DNA of 64,000 bases from Nelumbo lutea (lineage: Eukaryota; Streptophyta; Magnoliopsida; Proteales; Nelumbonaceae): the NCBI GenBank assembly GCA_022828595.1, contig JAKGHH010000002.1:73132383-73196382 (forward strand), in the 5' to 3' direction. Of this stretch, positions 47,361-59,782 are shown piece by piece. The position numbers were made by a program, and so were the translations under genes. The notes under the pieces are model-generated. The model saw nothing but the letters and a program-made list of their open reading frames with translations. It ran no database searches and was not told where the DNA came from. Numbering within the stretch: the first letter of the stretch is position 1; the number at the start of each line of letters is the position of its first letter.

Positions 47361-48439
47361 GCTAGATGTAGAAGATAGATTACAAAACAAAAGGAGGGCA
47401 TGATAGTACACCGAATATTTCGCCTGAAGTAGATGATGAAAGTCATGATTCATGACGTTGACCAATTGTATAAAATTTTTTATTTTTTCAAATAATTGTA
47501 AATTTTTTTAATTTTATTTAATTTATTTAATATATTTTTTAATTTTTTAACAATGTAATTTTGTATTTTCAATTTGTAACTATATTGTATTTTTTATATT
47601 TTATTAATTTATTCCATTTTCATATTTCATTCATCCAAGTATCTAATGATTCAATCATTCTATTTGTAATTTGTATCATTCAAATTTAAATGAAATAAAA
47701 TTCCTATTTTTCTTTCAATTTGTTATTCCATCATTCTTATTTGATTAAGTATTTTTTTCATTTGTGTTAGATAACTTAGATTTCTCATTTCTTAATTTTT
47801 CAAATACTTCCCAAAGTTCAAAGGAAAGTTAAATATTTTAGTTTTACACTTTTACTTAAAAGAGAAATCAAAATTTTCAAAAAAAAACACAAAAAATGTC
47901 AAAAAAAAAACCAGTCTAGCCTGGTTCAGCCCGGGCCTAAGGCCCGTCCTGTGGCCTAGCCCGGCCTGGCCAACCCCACAGCACGGAACGACACGGATCT
48001 GGGCCATGGGCTATGCTGGGCCAACCCCCAAAATTTTCACTAGGGAGGGCGGCACAGCTCGTGACGGCCTACGGCCAGCACGGCATAGCCTGTACTTTGC
48101 ACGGTCCGCCCACAGGCCATGCGGTGCCAGCCCGGCACAACCCACTTTACACCTCTAAGAATCACATCCCCTATTTTCTAATATTGCTTTGAAGCTTAAA
48201 CTGGTATGTTACCATGTTTTTTGAAGCTTAAAGCCTTAAACTTTGGATTTTTTATATGCTTCATGGTTTGTAAAAATTTCTGACAATTATAAAAATCTAT
48301 TTTTTCTCTATAAGTAAAAACTTTTTCTCTATTTTTGAAAAATTCAACAAATACATCCCTTTCGTCGATGACAAAAATGTTAAAGATATTATTTTTTTTC
48401 AAAATACCTATTTAACCCTTTTACGGACACTGTTCATCT

Positions 48440-48662
48440 TCTTCCTCGTGATGCACATACACCGATCATCGGACGCACGCCAAGTTTGCGGCTGATGTCA
48501 ATCACCAAGTCAAGTTCTTCTTCTTGCTCGATGACGATAACTGTGTTCAAATGGAGCTTCCTCGCTATCAAAGAAAGTGAGATGTATTCCGCGTCTTTAT
48601 AACCGTTGCAGACAAGAAAAGCTTCAGGATTGCCTTTGCACAAATAGCTCATCGCAAGGAAT
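48440..48662 (-). pseudogene. ADC: Captured arginine decarboxylase fragment, copy 2
   Basis: [57 protein letters not shown]. Keeps the full EEE run lost in copy 1 and is closer to the parental sequence at several sites, but lacks the upstream [12 protein letters not shown] part through a deletion. Confidence 0.85.
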
Positions 48663-48711
48663 AACATAGGAATCCAGCCCTCTCTCTCTTTCTCTTGGAA
48701 TTTCTACTTAC

Positions 48712-51396
48712 CGGGTTAACAGTATTATGTTCCTCGAAGCTTTCTTCGAGAAAGGTAGATTGTTCTTTGGAGAGTCTCAACTTCTTCCTAGTTAGGCCGT
48801 TCTCCTCCTCGTCACTGGCTCTTGAGGACGCTCTCTCCGCCTCAACTTCATTTTCCTGAAGCTTCTGCATCTCTCTTGTTGCCTCCACTACCGCCTCTAT
48901 AAATGGAAAAATCCATCTGAAATGAAGAAACAGTACAATTGGGAGAAGAAACTGCGTTCCCATCATTAGCATCCTTTGCCGCGGGCAACCGATTGACGTC
49001 GAACCCTCTCGTCGTTGCCCCTAGGTGACCCGTTGAACCCGCCTCAGAATTACCTACGACAGCCCAAAATCCATCAAGACAAATAATACATTAAGACGCC
49101 TAATAGAACAAATATAACAAAACAAAATTGGAGATATCGGTGGACGCTTGGCCACATCGGGTATTACCATTTTCAGTCGGGCATAGCTGAAGGGATGAGA
49201 GATCCATCATATGGATAGCCAAACCCTATAGGAAGGTAGGGCGAAATTTCAAAATCTTCTCTCTCTCTCCCATTTGGGAATTGCGTTCCCTGTTTTAAAA
49301 AATCTGCATTTTCAATGATCAATCTTGAACCAAGAACCGAACCAAATCTGAAACCAAAAGGTAGGAGAGGTATATACCTGATACGAAGAAACAGTATCCT
49401 CCAATGAAGGTGTTCATGCCCAAAGAAGTCTCCAAAGACTGCTCGCACTAAAGATGATATAGTATAGGGTAGAGCAGAATCAACAATGTTCTTCCCAAGA
49501 ACCGACCCTTCAGCAAGGATTTGATGGAGGCTGTGAACACAACTTTAGATCAGCCTTTCTCCAAAGACTGATATCAAGAGCTACTCTTGATCGCTCCAAC
49601 AAAACTGGAGATTAAACTTGTAGTAGGTGGCAACTGGAGGAGAGTGCAAGGAGAAGATGGCGCAATCACACTATTGTTGTCTTCTCTCTGTGTGAACTGA
49701 GATCTGATATTTGGGAATGAGATGTTGGGTTGAGCTGAATGGTTCGCCCCCTCCTCCTTTTATAGACTTAAAGAGATTAGCTCCTAATCCCATTAGGAGT
49801 TTCCTGATTCAAATCCTTATTTGAATCTAGACTCTCTTTAAGTTATAAGGATAAGTCCTTATCTTATCCGCAGATTAGATCAACTACCTCCTAATCTTAT
49901 TAGGAGGTTTTCAGATCCAAATTCAGATCTGGACTCTCTGAGTGGATAGGGTAAGACCCTATCCTATATGCTGATCCAATCCTAGATCCGCCCCTCTCTT
50001 TAATTAGTCCAACTAAACCAGTTTGAAATGGGCTTTAGGCCCAATAAGTCTATATGCTCATTAACCTTCCAAACTACTGCCTAGTTGGGATTCTTTATAT
50101 CGAGTGGGACCCAAACATTAATCTACACATCAGCCACATGGGTTCAGCCCAGACTCTGTTACAAGGCCTGGCCGAATTCACTGAAAAGACAGTGAACCCC
50201 CTGAAGCCCATCACATGGACTCCTAATGGGCCCAACACTTACACTAAGTGGTCCCTGGGCCAAGCCACCTTATAAAAACCCAAGGACTGTGGGCAGATGC
50301 AAAATTAGCCCATCAGGCATTACCCTCAATGATCTTACACTTAACCTCTCAGCCCATAATGATCAAACATTGCTCGACAAGAGAGGACCTCTCCCTCGGC
50401 TGCAAGGAACATTGTTGCACTCTCTACTCATATGGATCTCAGGAATTAAAACATTTTGCAAACATTTTGAAACCGTAATATATATGTATATCTTTATATA
50501 TAAATATATTTTGCAAAAAACAAATTTCAACGATTGAAATTGACTGCCGGCAGTCTTGGTTTCCATCAGAGAGAGTGCATCCCTGATCATTACCTTTGTC
50601 CGACAAAGGGGTTGATCATATCACTATGATCACCCACTCAGATGAATTCTCGAACTATCCCAACATACCCAGGTTTTGACCCCCGCTAAGGATCTCATTG
50701 ATTGGCATATCAAAGACAGCCCAATCCGACACCTAGTGCAGTATCATAATCGAGTCTAGGGGTTAGGTGTAACTTTCCAGTTTTTCCCACTAATCACCAA
50801 GGTCCAGGGCAATACTGAAAATCTGGTCCAGTTCAGGGTTTCAAGTAAACCTACACTGCATGTACCTCGGGTCTCACCCTGGCAGCTTAGACAGGCCACC
50901 CCAACACTTGGTGGCACATTAGTGTCAACCTTAGCAGGATAAATCTCCCCAGACTTATCCAATGGCTGTGAGCATTCTAAACTAACATGAGTTTAAGGGT
51001 ATTACACATAAATACACCATTATAACATTAATCAAATATGCACTTTATTCATTTACAATAAATGTCATAATATGCACCAATCTGATTGGAACTAAGGGCA
51101 TACACTATCTAACAATAGCTGTGAAGAAGAAGGCGGATTACGAGGGACAGGACCAGGAGGGAGAAGATCAAGCTGAATAGGCGAATCGGTAGAATCCTTT
51201 TTCTCCTCCATTTCATCTGCATCCCTTAAAGCAGAATCCCGTTCATCAGCTTCTAGTTTATAGGATCCTCTCTACCGTTAACAATCCCAACACCTAAGCC
51301 CACGCAAAACCCTAGATCTTTGGCGCTAAGCTTATGACTCTTGTCCGCAAAAGCAAAAGCGTTGGAGGCGTCTCCCAAGTTGAAACCCAACTCCAT
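48712..51396 (-). pseudogene. Captured HD-ZIP class II fragment, copy 2 (split)
   Basis: Minus strand. The N-terminal part (51396 to about 51120) begins MELGFNLGDASNAFAFADKS and holds KDLGFCVGLGVGIVNGRE, as in HAT14-like proteins. After the solo LTR, exon 2 (about 49045-48712) holds SSRASDEEENGLTRKKLRLS and ends NTVNP at the same CCG/GTAAGT donor as copy 1. It carries a small insertion in exon 2 (REMQKLQENEVEAERA) absent from copy 1. No second half of the homeodomain, no zipper. Confidence 0.8.
49188..51114 (-). mobile_element. 1.93-kb solo LTR inside Pack-MULE copy 2
   Basis: On the minus strand it runs TGTTAGATAGTGTATGCCCT ... TCATCCCTTCA, with ATAGC (plus-strand reading) repeated exactly on both sides (49183-49187, 51115-51119). 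Copy 1 shows the uninterrupted site (GCATAGTTGCAAAG, 3489). No internal domain or second LTR, hence solo. The TGTTAGATAGTG start suggests Copia but is not proof. Confidence 0.85.
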
Positions 51397-51474
51397 CTCT
51401 TCTTTCGTACAACACAAGAAGAAATCCTCCGCCACCGTTCTTCATCGGTTAGTTATTTCAGTACTCATCATTTA

Positions 51475-51625
51475 AAAGGGTAAAATGGGGTATTTGGAAA
51501 ATATTAATGCATAGCTAAATGTTTTCCGTTACAGAAGGAGGTTTTTTATCAATTTTTTTTTTTTTAATTCAGAGGAGGCTTTTATAATTGTCAAAAACTT
51601 CAAAGAAGGTTTTTGTATTTTACCC
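51475..51625. repeat. Right terminal inverted repeat of Pack-MULE copy 2
   Basis: Inner edge AAAGGGTAAAATGGGGTATT, outer edge GGTTTTTGTATTTTACCC. Pairs with 2324-2493 of copy 1 in inverted order. Confidence 0.7.
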
Positions 51626-52200
51626 ATTTCTTTTTCCTCATCAGGATGCTCTACTTTCAATACAGGTATAGCAAATTAATAAGCGAAAAACCACGTGTAG
51701 TCTCTCTGGTGTCGGTGGTTCCTATTTTGCTTACTTCATGTGTCATGATCTGATGAAAAAGATGCAAACGGAAATCCCACTGCTCTGCTTGGGTGGTGTG
51801 CATTTCCATTATTATTTATAGTAAATATAAGAGCGACGTTTCTAGGAGCATTTGTGTGGAAGGCTCTCAACCGTCTAAATGCTTACTGTTATTAGGTGGG
51901 GCCTCAGTGACAATTGTATTGTGGGTATGGTTTTTGTCCTCCATTACAACACTCGACAGAGGAGGTCAGAGTCATTTCAGCAAGGTGTGAATCTGAACTC
52001 TTTCGAAATTCCACTTTGTGGCGTAGGAATGCCTGAATCTGAAACACTTTCAATGTCCACTCTTCCTGTTTTAATTTGTAGTTTAAGGTGCATCTGTATG
52101 ACTGTAATGGGGTGAGATAAAACAAACCCAGAAGAAAAGCAAAAAGAAAGAGTAGTACTAGACAATTAAGCTAGAAGGCAAAGTAATAACGCTAGCACAC

Positions 52201-52234
<34 letters not shown>

Positions 52235-52236
52235 AG
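51626..52236 (+). promoter_or_regulatory. Upstream region of the wax-synthase-like gene
   Basis: Only about 610 bp separate the Pack-MULE end from the start codon. Includes a GA microsatellite (52205-52232) ending 5 bp before the ATG, likely in the 5' UTR. No other clear element. Confidence 0.4.
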
Positions 52237-53333
52237 ATGGATGGAGAGCTAAAGGGGTTGATCAAGGTATGCCTATCAGTTCTTGCATCTCTATCCTATT
52301 GCCATTTCATTGTGTCAAAGATCCCCAAAGGAAAGCTCAGACTCCTCTTTGTACCAATCTTGTGTATTTTTACCCTCCTCCCGTCTCTTCTATCCAGCGT
52401 TCATCTCACAGCAGGTTCATGCTTCTTTATCACCTGGTTAGCCAATTTCAAGCTCCTCCTCTTCGCTTTCGATCAAGGGCCCTTATCGTCCCACCCCCCA
52501 AAATCATTTCTCAGTTTTGTCTCCATAGCCTTTCTCCCATCAAGATCAAACATGACGTTGACGTCCCATCACCTACAAATAATTTAAATCTCAAATATTG
52601 CAAATCAAACCCATCTCCTCCTCATTTCACCAAAGGCAAAAGTGGTACCAAATCACCTCTAAAAAATTTATCTATAAAAGCCTTGCTCTATGCAATCTTA
52701 CTCCGTATCTATGACTACAAGCAATATCTACAGAGAAAAGTGGTCATACTCCTCTATTGTTGCCATGCTTTTCTTCTCCTAGAATTCATTCTAGCTCTCG
52801 GGGCCTTCCTAGCTCGGCTTCTGCTGGGCCAAGATCTCGAGCGGCAGTCGGACGAGCCCTACCTCTCGACCTCCCTGCAAGACTTCTGGGGAAGGAGATG
52901 GAATCTAATGGTCACAGGCATTCTACGGCCAACCGTATACGACCCTATGCGGTCTCTTTCCGAGCGTGTCTTTGGGAGGAAGTGGGCATCACTGCCGGCG
53001 GTGCTGGCCGCTTTCTTGGTGTCGGCCCTGATGCACGAGCTCATATACTATTACGCCACCCGTGCGGGTCCCACCGGCGAAGTCACGTGCTTCTTTCTAC
53101 TCCACGGGATGTGCACGGCGATGGAGGTCGTTGTGAAGAACGCCGTTAAAGGCAGGTTGCAGTTGCACCGGGCAATTTCGAGGGCGTTGACCCTTGGGTT
53201 CGTGGTGGCTACCGCCGTTTGGTTGTTGTTCCCGCCGCTGGTACGGAATGGAACGGACACAACGGCGATCTGGGAGAGCCGTGCTGTGATAGCGTTTGTG
53301 AAGGAAAAGTTAGAGCTGAGAATTGAGAATTGA
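52237..53333 (+). CDS. Wax-synthase-like membrane O-acyltransferase (one frameshift)
   Basis: Intronless; about 365 residues after allowing for one missing base, like the plant wax synthase (WS) family of about 340-350. The first ATG (MDGELKGLIKVCLSVLASLS) matches the family start. Conserved blocks: SVHLTAGSCFFITWLANFKL and LLFAFDQGPLS (about residues 55-85), LERQSDEPYLSTSLQDFWGR then RWNLMV, SALMHELIYYY with the putative catalytic His of MBOAT enzymes, and GPTGEVTCFFLLHG. Multiple hydrophobic segments indicate an ER multi-pass protein; family members esterify fatty alcohols with acyl-CoA. The frame breaks near 52528-52545: FVSIAFLP is followed, one frame over, by IKIKHDVDVPSP. The break lies in the variable loop. 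Assembly deletion or young pseudogene cannot be told apart here; substrate is unknown. Confidence 0.88.
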
Positions 53334-53819
53334 GACATCAGCGTTGTGCCATCAGTGGTGCGCAGATATCATTCTGGTCGTAACAAGGAGGTAGGAGGAG
53401 TACTGCTGTACCGGAGGAGGAATACTGGAATAGTACTGGGGCTCCAGGCAAGCCCTTTACCACTAACGAGTAACGATAACGGGCTCTTACTCCAACTTTC
53501 CATGTTTTTTTTTTTTTTTTTTTTTTTTTTCCCCTTAATGTTGTTTGATGTGTGTCATCTTAAAAATAAGGTGAATACATTTCTCAATTTGCTTCAGAAA
53601 AATTAATAATTTATTATCTTTAGGATAAAATTACTTGGCGGACTTGTTACGCGTGCACACTCAAACTTCTTTTTCCTTGAGAGAAGACTCCTATCTAATA
53701 CTGTCATGTGCCGGGGGTTGCCACATGGAATATTTCCATGTGACTGTCATGTGCGGTTTTATTCTTTTTTTTTTTTTTTTTTTTTTTTTAGTTTAGATTT
53801 GGCTGCAACCAATATGTTA
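53334..53819. other. 3' flank of the wax-synthase-like gene
   Basis: Two long T tracts (about 53504-53530 and 53766-53789) and no coding sequence. Confidence 0.5.
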
Positions 53820-54130
53820 CCGTTTGGTTTGTAGCAATAGGGATCTGGAATCGGATTTGGAAGGGGCTATTCCGATTCCAACTGTTTGTTGGACGGAATT
53901 ACAATTCCATTCCCAATCTTATTGGAATGGCATTCCCCCATTCGAGGGTATTGGCCATTCCGTGCCCCTCTTTTGGGAATGAATTCTATTCCTGCTGATT
54001 TTAATTCACATTCCCATTCCTGTTTGAACCAAACAGATTATGAGAATGAATCATTCCGATTCCGATTCTGGAGGATTTCGATTTTCATTCCGATTCCAGT
54101 TCTGACTATTAACGAAACGGACTCTAAGAT
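53820..54130. repeat. GGAATG-rich MITE copy
   Basis: Begins CCGTTTGGTTTGTAGCAATA and ends AACGAAACGGACTCTAAGAT, an imperfect inverted pair. Interior dominated by GGAATG/CATTCC and GATTCCGATT motifs. The fullest of the three copies. Confidence 0.65.
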
Positions 54131-54144
54131 TACGTTGCCTTTTT

Positions 54145-54147
<3 letters not shown>

Positions 54148-54198
<51 letters not shown>
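54148..54198. repeat. TA microsatellite
   Basis: About 25 uninterrupted TA dinucleotides just right of the MITE. Confidence 0.95.
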
Positions 54199-54200
<2 letters not shown>

Positions 54201-56518
54201 AACCCTAACTCTTACGTATATATTCCTCTCAACCAAGGCCAGCTGTTAGCAATTTTTTTTGGTAAATTAGTCATTAGCAATTTAGGCCATGTTTGGTTTA
54301 AATTCTTGCTTTTATTTATTTTTTGGAAATTAGATAAGAATGAATAAAATTGAGTAGAATGAGAAAATATTGTTATGAGTTTAAATACCTTTTTTCTGAA
54401 AAATGAATTCTTTTCAAAACTGACAAGTGCCCTATCTTACTCATTTTCATTCTTAAGGAAAAAAAAAAAAAAAAAACGTTAGCCATAAACCACTGACTTA
54501 GGTTTCCAAAATCATCGACATAAATGCTTACTGTGGAAGACCAGTAGTCAATGTCCAGCATAAGTTTCCACAGCAGTTCATTAATAAACATTTATGGCAT
54601 TGATTTTGTAGACCTAGATGGGTGGTTTATGATGGTTGGAATAGAATTTCTTTTAAGAATGAAAATTGAAATGAACAAGATTGGGCATGATTATTTTTTC
54701 ATCTCATAGGATGTTTCAATTTTTGTGTTATGAGTTGATTTTTTCATTTGAAAAGAATGAGACTCATGACAATAATTTTATAACAAAACACACTAATGTT
54801 ACTTATTTTTATCCAAAATAAGCAAGAATTAAAAAATGAAACTCAGAACAACAAATCAAACATGACCTTACGTCCTTTGTGGAAGTGATGTGCTGTAAGA
54901 ATAAGAATATGTTTTCATAATTTCATTGTTGCTGTCAACCGATAAAATTCTGAATAGGCAATTTGATAATTTTAATTTCAACATTAACCCTAACCTTCAA
55001 CAAAGTGGGTGAATCCAGAAGTACAAGGGAAGGGAATCTTTGTCAAGTTTGAAGTTTGCAACCCCCTAAACTATAGAGTAGATGGGTGGGTACTCTTTAA
55101 TTAAAATATAAAATTAGGAAGGCTGACATGGGCCAGTATTTCATACATTTCCACATTATTTCATACATTAGTGCTCAAATATAAATAAAAGAAAAAACAA
55201 AATAAAAAAAGAATAAATAATGGTTTATTATCCATAGTGACCCCAAAAATAGATTTTCAGCAATACGTAAATAAGCTCAATATGTCAAGTTAATTGCCTT
55301 TTAGTTTTCATCACTGTTATTCCCATCTTTTATTAGAGGATTGTACGGGAGTATTGCAATTATCTTTACTACTTTTGAAATGTGAATGAGGTCTAGGTTT
55401 TGGAATTTTTTTTGACTAAAATACATTTATTTTTTAAACTTGGTCTCCCTTTATTATGAGGGAAAAACATAATTTGAACTAGCAATTTTATTAAATTTAT
55501 TATGTTACTAAATAAAAGTATTTTTATTCGATGGATAGGAAAATGGTTTCATTTTTGGGTCAAATGGACTAACCCATGATATAATAAATATAAATAATAA
55601 AAATGTTAAAAAAGATAGAGACACAAAAATTATTAAAAACATAGTGATTTTGTAAAAAAAAAAAAAGCATTTGGGTGCATCTCTAATATTATGTGTTCAT
55701 CATATTAAACAAAAATAGTGTGATAGATAAAAGTAATTTTTATTAATAATACAGATAGAATTAAAAAGTAAACTATTTGCATACATGAATGTATATGCAA
55801 TTATATATACATTTTATGTCAAATTTTGTCATGAGACTAATTGACAGAACCAAATCCAAGTGCATCAAATTTCAATGCAAATAGGGCCCAAGTTGAATAA
55901 ATCAGCCTTGACTTTAGTTTAAAGCCTTAGGAGTGCATAGGGTTGGATTTGGCTTAAGATTAAACTCACCTATTTGACTTGTATCATAATGGTCCAATCA
56001 TTTGAGAAAATGGGTTAACCAATGCTATCATAGTTAAATAATAAAAAAATTAAAAAATAGATAGAAACACAAAAAATAAAAAATACATAAAATTTATAGA
56101 AAATTTTGACACATCTTAGATATTAAAATTTATCATATCAAACAAAAATAAGTGTGTACAAACAAGAATTAATTATGTAAATGGAATAAAAAATTTAAAG
56201 TTGCCCAAAAATGATGTTGCTTTTTTTCCCAAGTCAAATAGGCTGGAACATGATGTCATAATCATATAATAAAAATTCAAAAAAAGTAAATAGAAATAAA
56301 AAATATAGAAAACACAAAAATTTGTCTATAAAATGCTGAGCATATCTCTAATATACACAACATGTACACCATGCTTTGATTATTTATCTTTTCAAAATAT
56401 TAAAAATATTAATGTTATTTGAAATATTGTACACGCATAATATTTACATGTGATCATAAAAGATGTGAACTCCAATAATAATATTTTGCCATCCCTTGAT
56501 GAAACATGAATAGGGTTA
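54199..56518. other. AT-rich spacer, no gene seen
   Basis: Very AT-rich with simple A/T tracts; no conserved coding or RNA signal recognised. Confidence 0.5.
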
Positions 56519-56845
56519 AGGCCTGTTTATTTCTTCGTAACTCTTGTTTATTAAGAGGAATCTTTTAACTTTAAGAGAAAATTTGTTGTTCGTTTTCTCT
56601 TATGTCTTATCTCTTAAAGTGCAATCATACAATTTTTTGTTTTCTAATAATATTTCCAAAAAGACAAACAAAAACTCTTATATATGAGATCAGAATGGAT
56701 ATTTGATAGTTTTCAGAATTCAAAACAGCATTCTCTACATTCAGAGTTCACTTCAGATGAAAGAAAAATTCATTGATACCAATATATCTCTTAATGTAAT
56801 TATTGCACTTTCCAATATCAAACTTTATATCAAACAAACAGGCCC
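56519..56845. mobile_element. PIF/Harbinger-like MITE
   Basis: 327 bp. Left end AGGCCTGTTTATTTC, right end reversed GGGCCTGTTTGTTTG, with TTA on both sides (56516-56518, 56846-56848), the target duplication typical of Tourist-like elements. Interior AT-rich. Confidence 0.6.
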
Positions 56846-57897
56846 TTAGTGATGAATAACCACATGCATGGACCCACAAAACATTATATCTAGTTTGCAA
56901 CACATTGGAAATTTCACCCCATGAATGACAACTGAAATATTCCGGATGCGTGGAACCCTAGTGTCTTGTGGGTAATACATCTGGTCTTATTTCATATGGA
57001 GACCATATTTCTTGCACTCGGATAGGTGTGTGCAAGGGTGTACTTCCAATCAAAATTAAACACATCATAGTTCACATGTGGGGACCCCAGTCCTATGTAC
57101 AGAAAACTAAATGGTACGTTTTAACATATAATTTTTGAAACTAAAAAAATTGAAGAAAAACCTTACAAATGCCATTAACGATTGCAGGAAACTCTTTCTT
57201 TTTTAAGCTTCGATAAGGGGAGAAAACCATTTGCGCAATAAATTAATTGGTTAAATATATAAATAGAGCTTGAAAGCCTGCCGATATTCTATGATTTATG
57301 ATCTGGAAGCAACCGATTCCAGTGATCAGTCCTGGAACCTTTGAAATGGAATTTTTGACTAGCTTAATGACCCCCAAAGTAGATTTCTTCTGGCCTCAGA
57401 TTGGGATTTGTCTAATGTTTCAAAAATTCTGCCATCTTGTTGGGTTTGAGAGCTAGAGGCGAGGGGTGTGAGAGAGGGGAGGAGAAAGCAAGAATGAGAG
57501 GGCCTGCATTAATGGCATCCAAAGAAGAAGAAATGGTGAAGAAACAAAATAATTTCTTGCAAGAGCAAGAGTTTCCTGCAAATCGTTAATGGCGTCTTTC
57601 CAGTCTTTGGTTGAAATTCCTCCTTCATTTGAACTGGGTTTTGACTTGCCTATTTTTCACTTTTTCTTTTTTATTTGTTTCAAAAATTATATTATGAAAA
57701 ACTAGCAGAAAAAATTACCCTTTAATTTTCTCCACACATGTGGATGGGGTGCTTAAGTAAATATGTGTTCAATTTTGATTGGAAGTGCATCCCTGCACGC
57801 ACCCATCCCAGTGTAGGAAATCTTATCTCTTTCATATTAGCGCTACAAAGGAGTGCTATGAGCAGATCCGGGGCAACTACAGCTGAGATGGCCAGAT
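56846..57897. other. Spacer, no gene seen
   Basis: No recognisable gene. A short purine-rich block (57450-57560) has no clear role. Confidence 0.45.
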
Positions 57898-58053
57898 GGG
57901 ATCTACTCCTCACAAAGCTTTCCTCACACCGACCCCATAGTCACATTCCACCATGTATTGGGAACATCTCCCATAAATAGGAGATGTTCCCGATGTGAGG
58001 CTGGTACATGCTATAACATTGGTGTGAAAAACACTCTGTGAGGAGCAAATCCC
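57898..58053. mobile_element. Foldback element related to that in the SPATULA intron
   Basis: Left arm GGGATCTACTCCTCACAAAG and ATTGGGAACATCTCCCA; right arm reversed GGGATTTGCTCCTCACAGAG and ATCGGGAACATCTCCTA; loop TAAA near 57975. Shares GGGAACATCTCCC with 25512-25699 and CTCCTCAC with 5017-5154. Confidence 0.7.
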
Positions 58054-59377
58054 AGACACTGGAAGCTAGAGCTATGGTCATAGTAGATGTGAATCCCCAA
58101 GAGGGTGAGACACTGAGACCCTAGCTACTACAATGGGATCACGGGAGCAGGGATTTCACACAAGCCCATCGGATTATAAAATAAGAGCGCATGTTCTTCC
58201 AGGATTTTGAATTCACGCTTCTCAATGACAAGGATGCTAACAGGCTTTGAAGTTGTTAAAACCCAGGTCACCTACCACCTTGGGATGCCATCTAATTACT
58301 TAGGTTACACCATCACAGGTGAATTACAACATCACAAAGATTAAAAAAAAGACGTTTTTGGAACCAGAAAATTAATCATTATTATGTATATCTATTAAAT
58401 AAAAATGACATTTTTCAAACCAGAAAATTATTTTTCTTTGTATTATTATCTTCTATTAATAGACTGAATATTGATTGAATCTGACCCAATCTAATATAAA
58501 TCCGTTATGGATGGACTAAGTCCAATCTAATTCAATCCAATAAATACTTTAGACAGTCCAATCCACACACCCCTGTTCCCCTATACTATTATTCGGTGGC
58601 CGCTCCTCTATCTTGAATAAATTTAAAAGGGCGGGTTAATGAAAAATGTTATTCACACAATATACTCCTTATATCAATGCTGATGAAATAACATGTCATA
58701 TTGCAGGAAGAGCCCTATACCCAGGCTAGCTGTTTGAACATACGCATCTAAATAAATTTTCTCAAGAAAAGAGGCAATCGGAATCATGTCTATATCTTCC
58801 AAAAATACGTAAATATCCTAAGCTTGTGGTGGTAGATACGTAGGATTGCAAACGGTATTCGATTATTCGATTCTGAATTTGATTCATTTATAATTGGATC
58901 AAATATGAATATATGCTATCCGATGCGATATAATTCGATTTGAATCAATTTAAATATATATGTCATATATATTTAAAAAGTATATTAGATCTGTCATTGA
59001 GGTTAGCCTTAATGTTGTATTTTCATTAAATTGCCATATATTCAAGTTTTATATAAATAATTTTCAATTCATTTTATCTATAAAATATATTATTAAAGTC
59101 ATTTTTAGCTCACCTTATTAATAATATATAATATTTTGGTTTTTAGTCTAATGTATTTATACTATTTAGTATCCGATTATAATCCGAATTTGATTTGAAT
59201 CCACTAGATATTCGATAGATATGATCTATTCGGATTCGAATGTTAACAAATCAAATTCAGATATGTCTATATCTGATTCGATCTGATCCCTTTGCTGATG
59301 GGTTCTACTATGATGACTTTTCTTCTTAGAGGGGAACATCCCTCCATGATTTTGTGAGGTATTTATTTCTTCTAAAG
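58054..59377. other. AT-rich spacer with repeat-like segment
   Basis: No gene. From about 58850 to 59290 repeated TTCGATT/GAATTTGATT motifs in both orientations suggest an old AT-rich MITE without clear ends. Confidence 0.35.
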
Positions 59378-59470
59378 CCAAAATTACAAATACAAATATG
59401 TATAAAATAATGCAAAATACTAGATTTTCTACTCAACATATTTATATTTATACTCCTTCCAAACTGAGCC
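59378..59470. repeat. Short MITE (GGCTCAGTTTGGAA family), left end decayed
   Basis: Ends TATACTCCTTCCAAACTGAG, matching 11892-11991 and 6034-6132; TATAAAATAATGCAAAATAC centre is almost identical to that at 11925-11945. Confidence 0.6.
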
Positions 59471-59782
59471 TTAACTTCAAAGAGGCAAATTATATAGTGG
59501 TGGTGGCGGTCCAACGGAGGCAGACAATTTGGCTGGCATCTTGCCTCCCAAATATGTTCACGGATCTGCACCGCCTTTTGTATGTGTGTGGGGAGGAAAA
59601 TTAAATTTGGGCGTTGATATTGGGGGTTTTCTCTGTGTGACACGTTGGTTAATTCTTCCAGCCATGCAACCATAGTGTTGTCAAATGGGCTTTCTTTGCA
59701 TGACACGTTAATTCAGCCATGCATCCGGCACCGATACCGAAACTAATATCAACAGGATTGTCTATGCATAGTGCTTAGGTGT

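Larger units (their letters stand above)
45704..48156 (+). mobile_element. Dead hAT transposon split by a solo LTR
   Basis: Transposase remnants lie on both sides of the LTR at 46149-46981. The right end reads, reverse-complemented, TTAGAGGTGTAAAGTGGGTT with a subterminal GGCCC/GCACGG-rich stretch (47930-48140), typical of plant hAT elements. The 5' half is missing, probably cut off by the Tat element to the left. Confidence 0.7.
48265..51625 (-). mobile_element. Chimeric Pack-MULE, copy 2 (with nested solo LTR)
   Basis: Same cargo and order as 2324-4085. The right terminal repeat is complete and ends GTATTTTACCC at 51625. The left end is diverged (TTTCTGACAATTATAAAAAT near 48279, then AAATACCTATTTAACCCTTT near 48402). 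It lacks about 270 bp present in copy 1 (2725-2990), including the start of the arginine decarboxylase part, and is interrupted by a solo LTR at 49188-51114. Without that LTR it would be about 1.4 kb. Confidence 0.75.
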
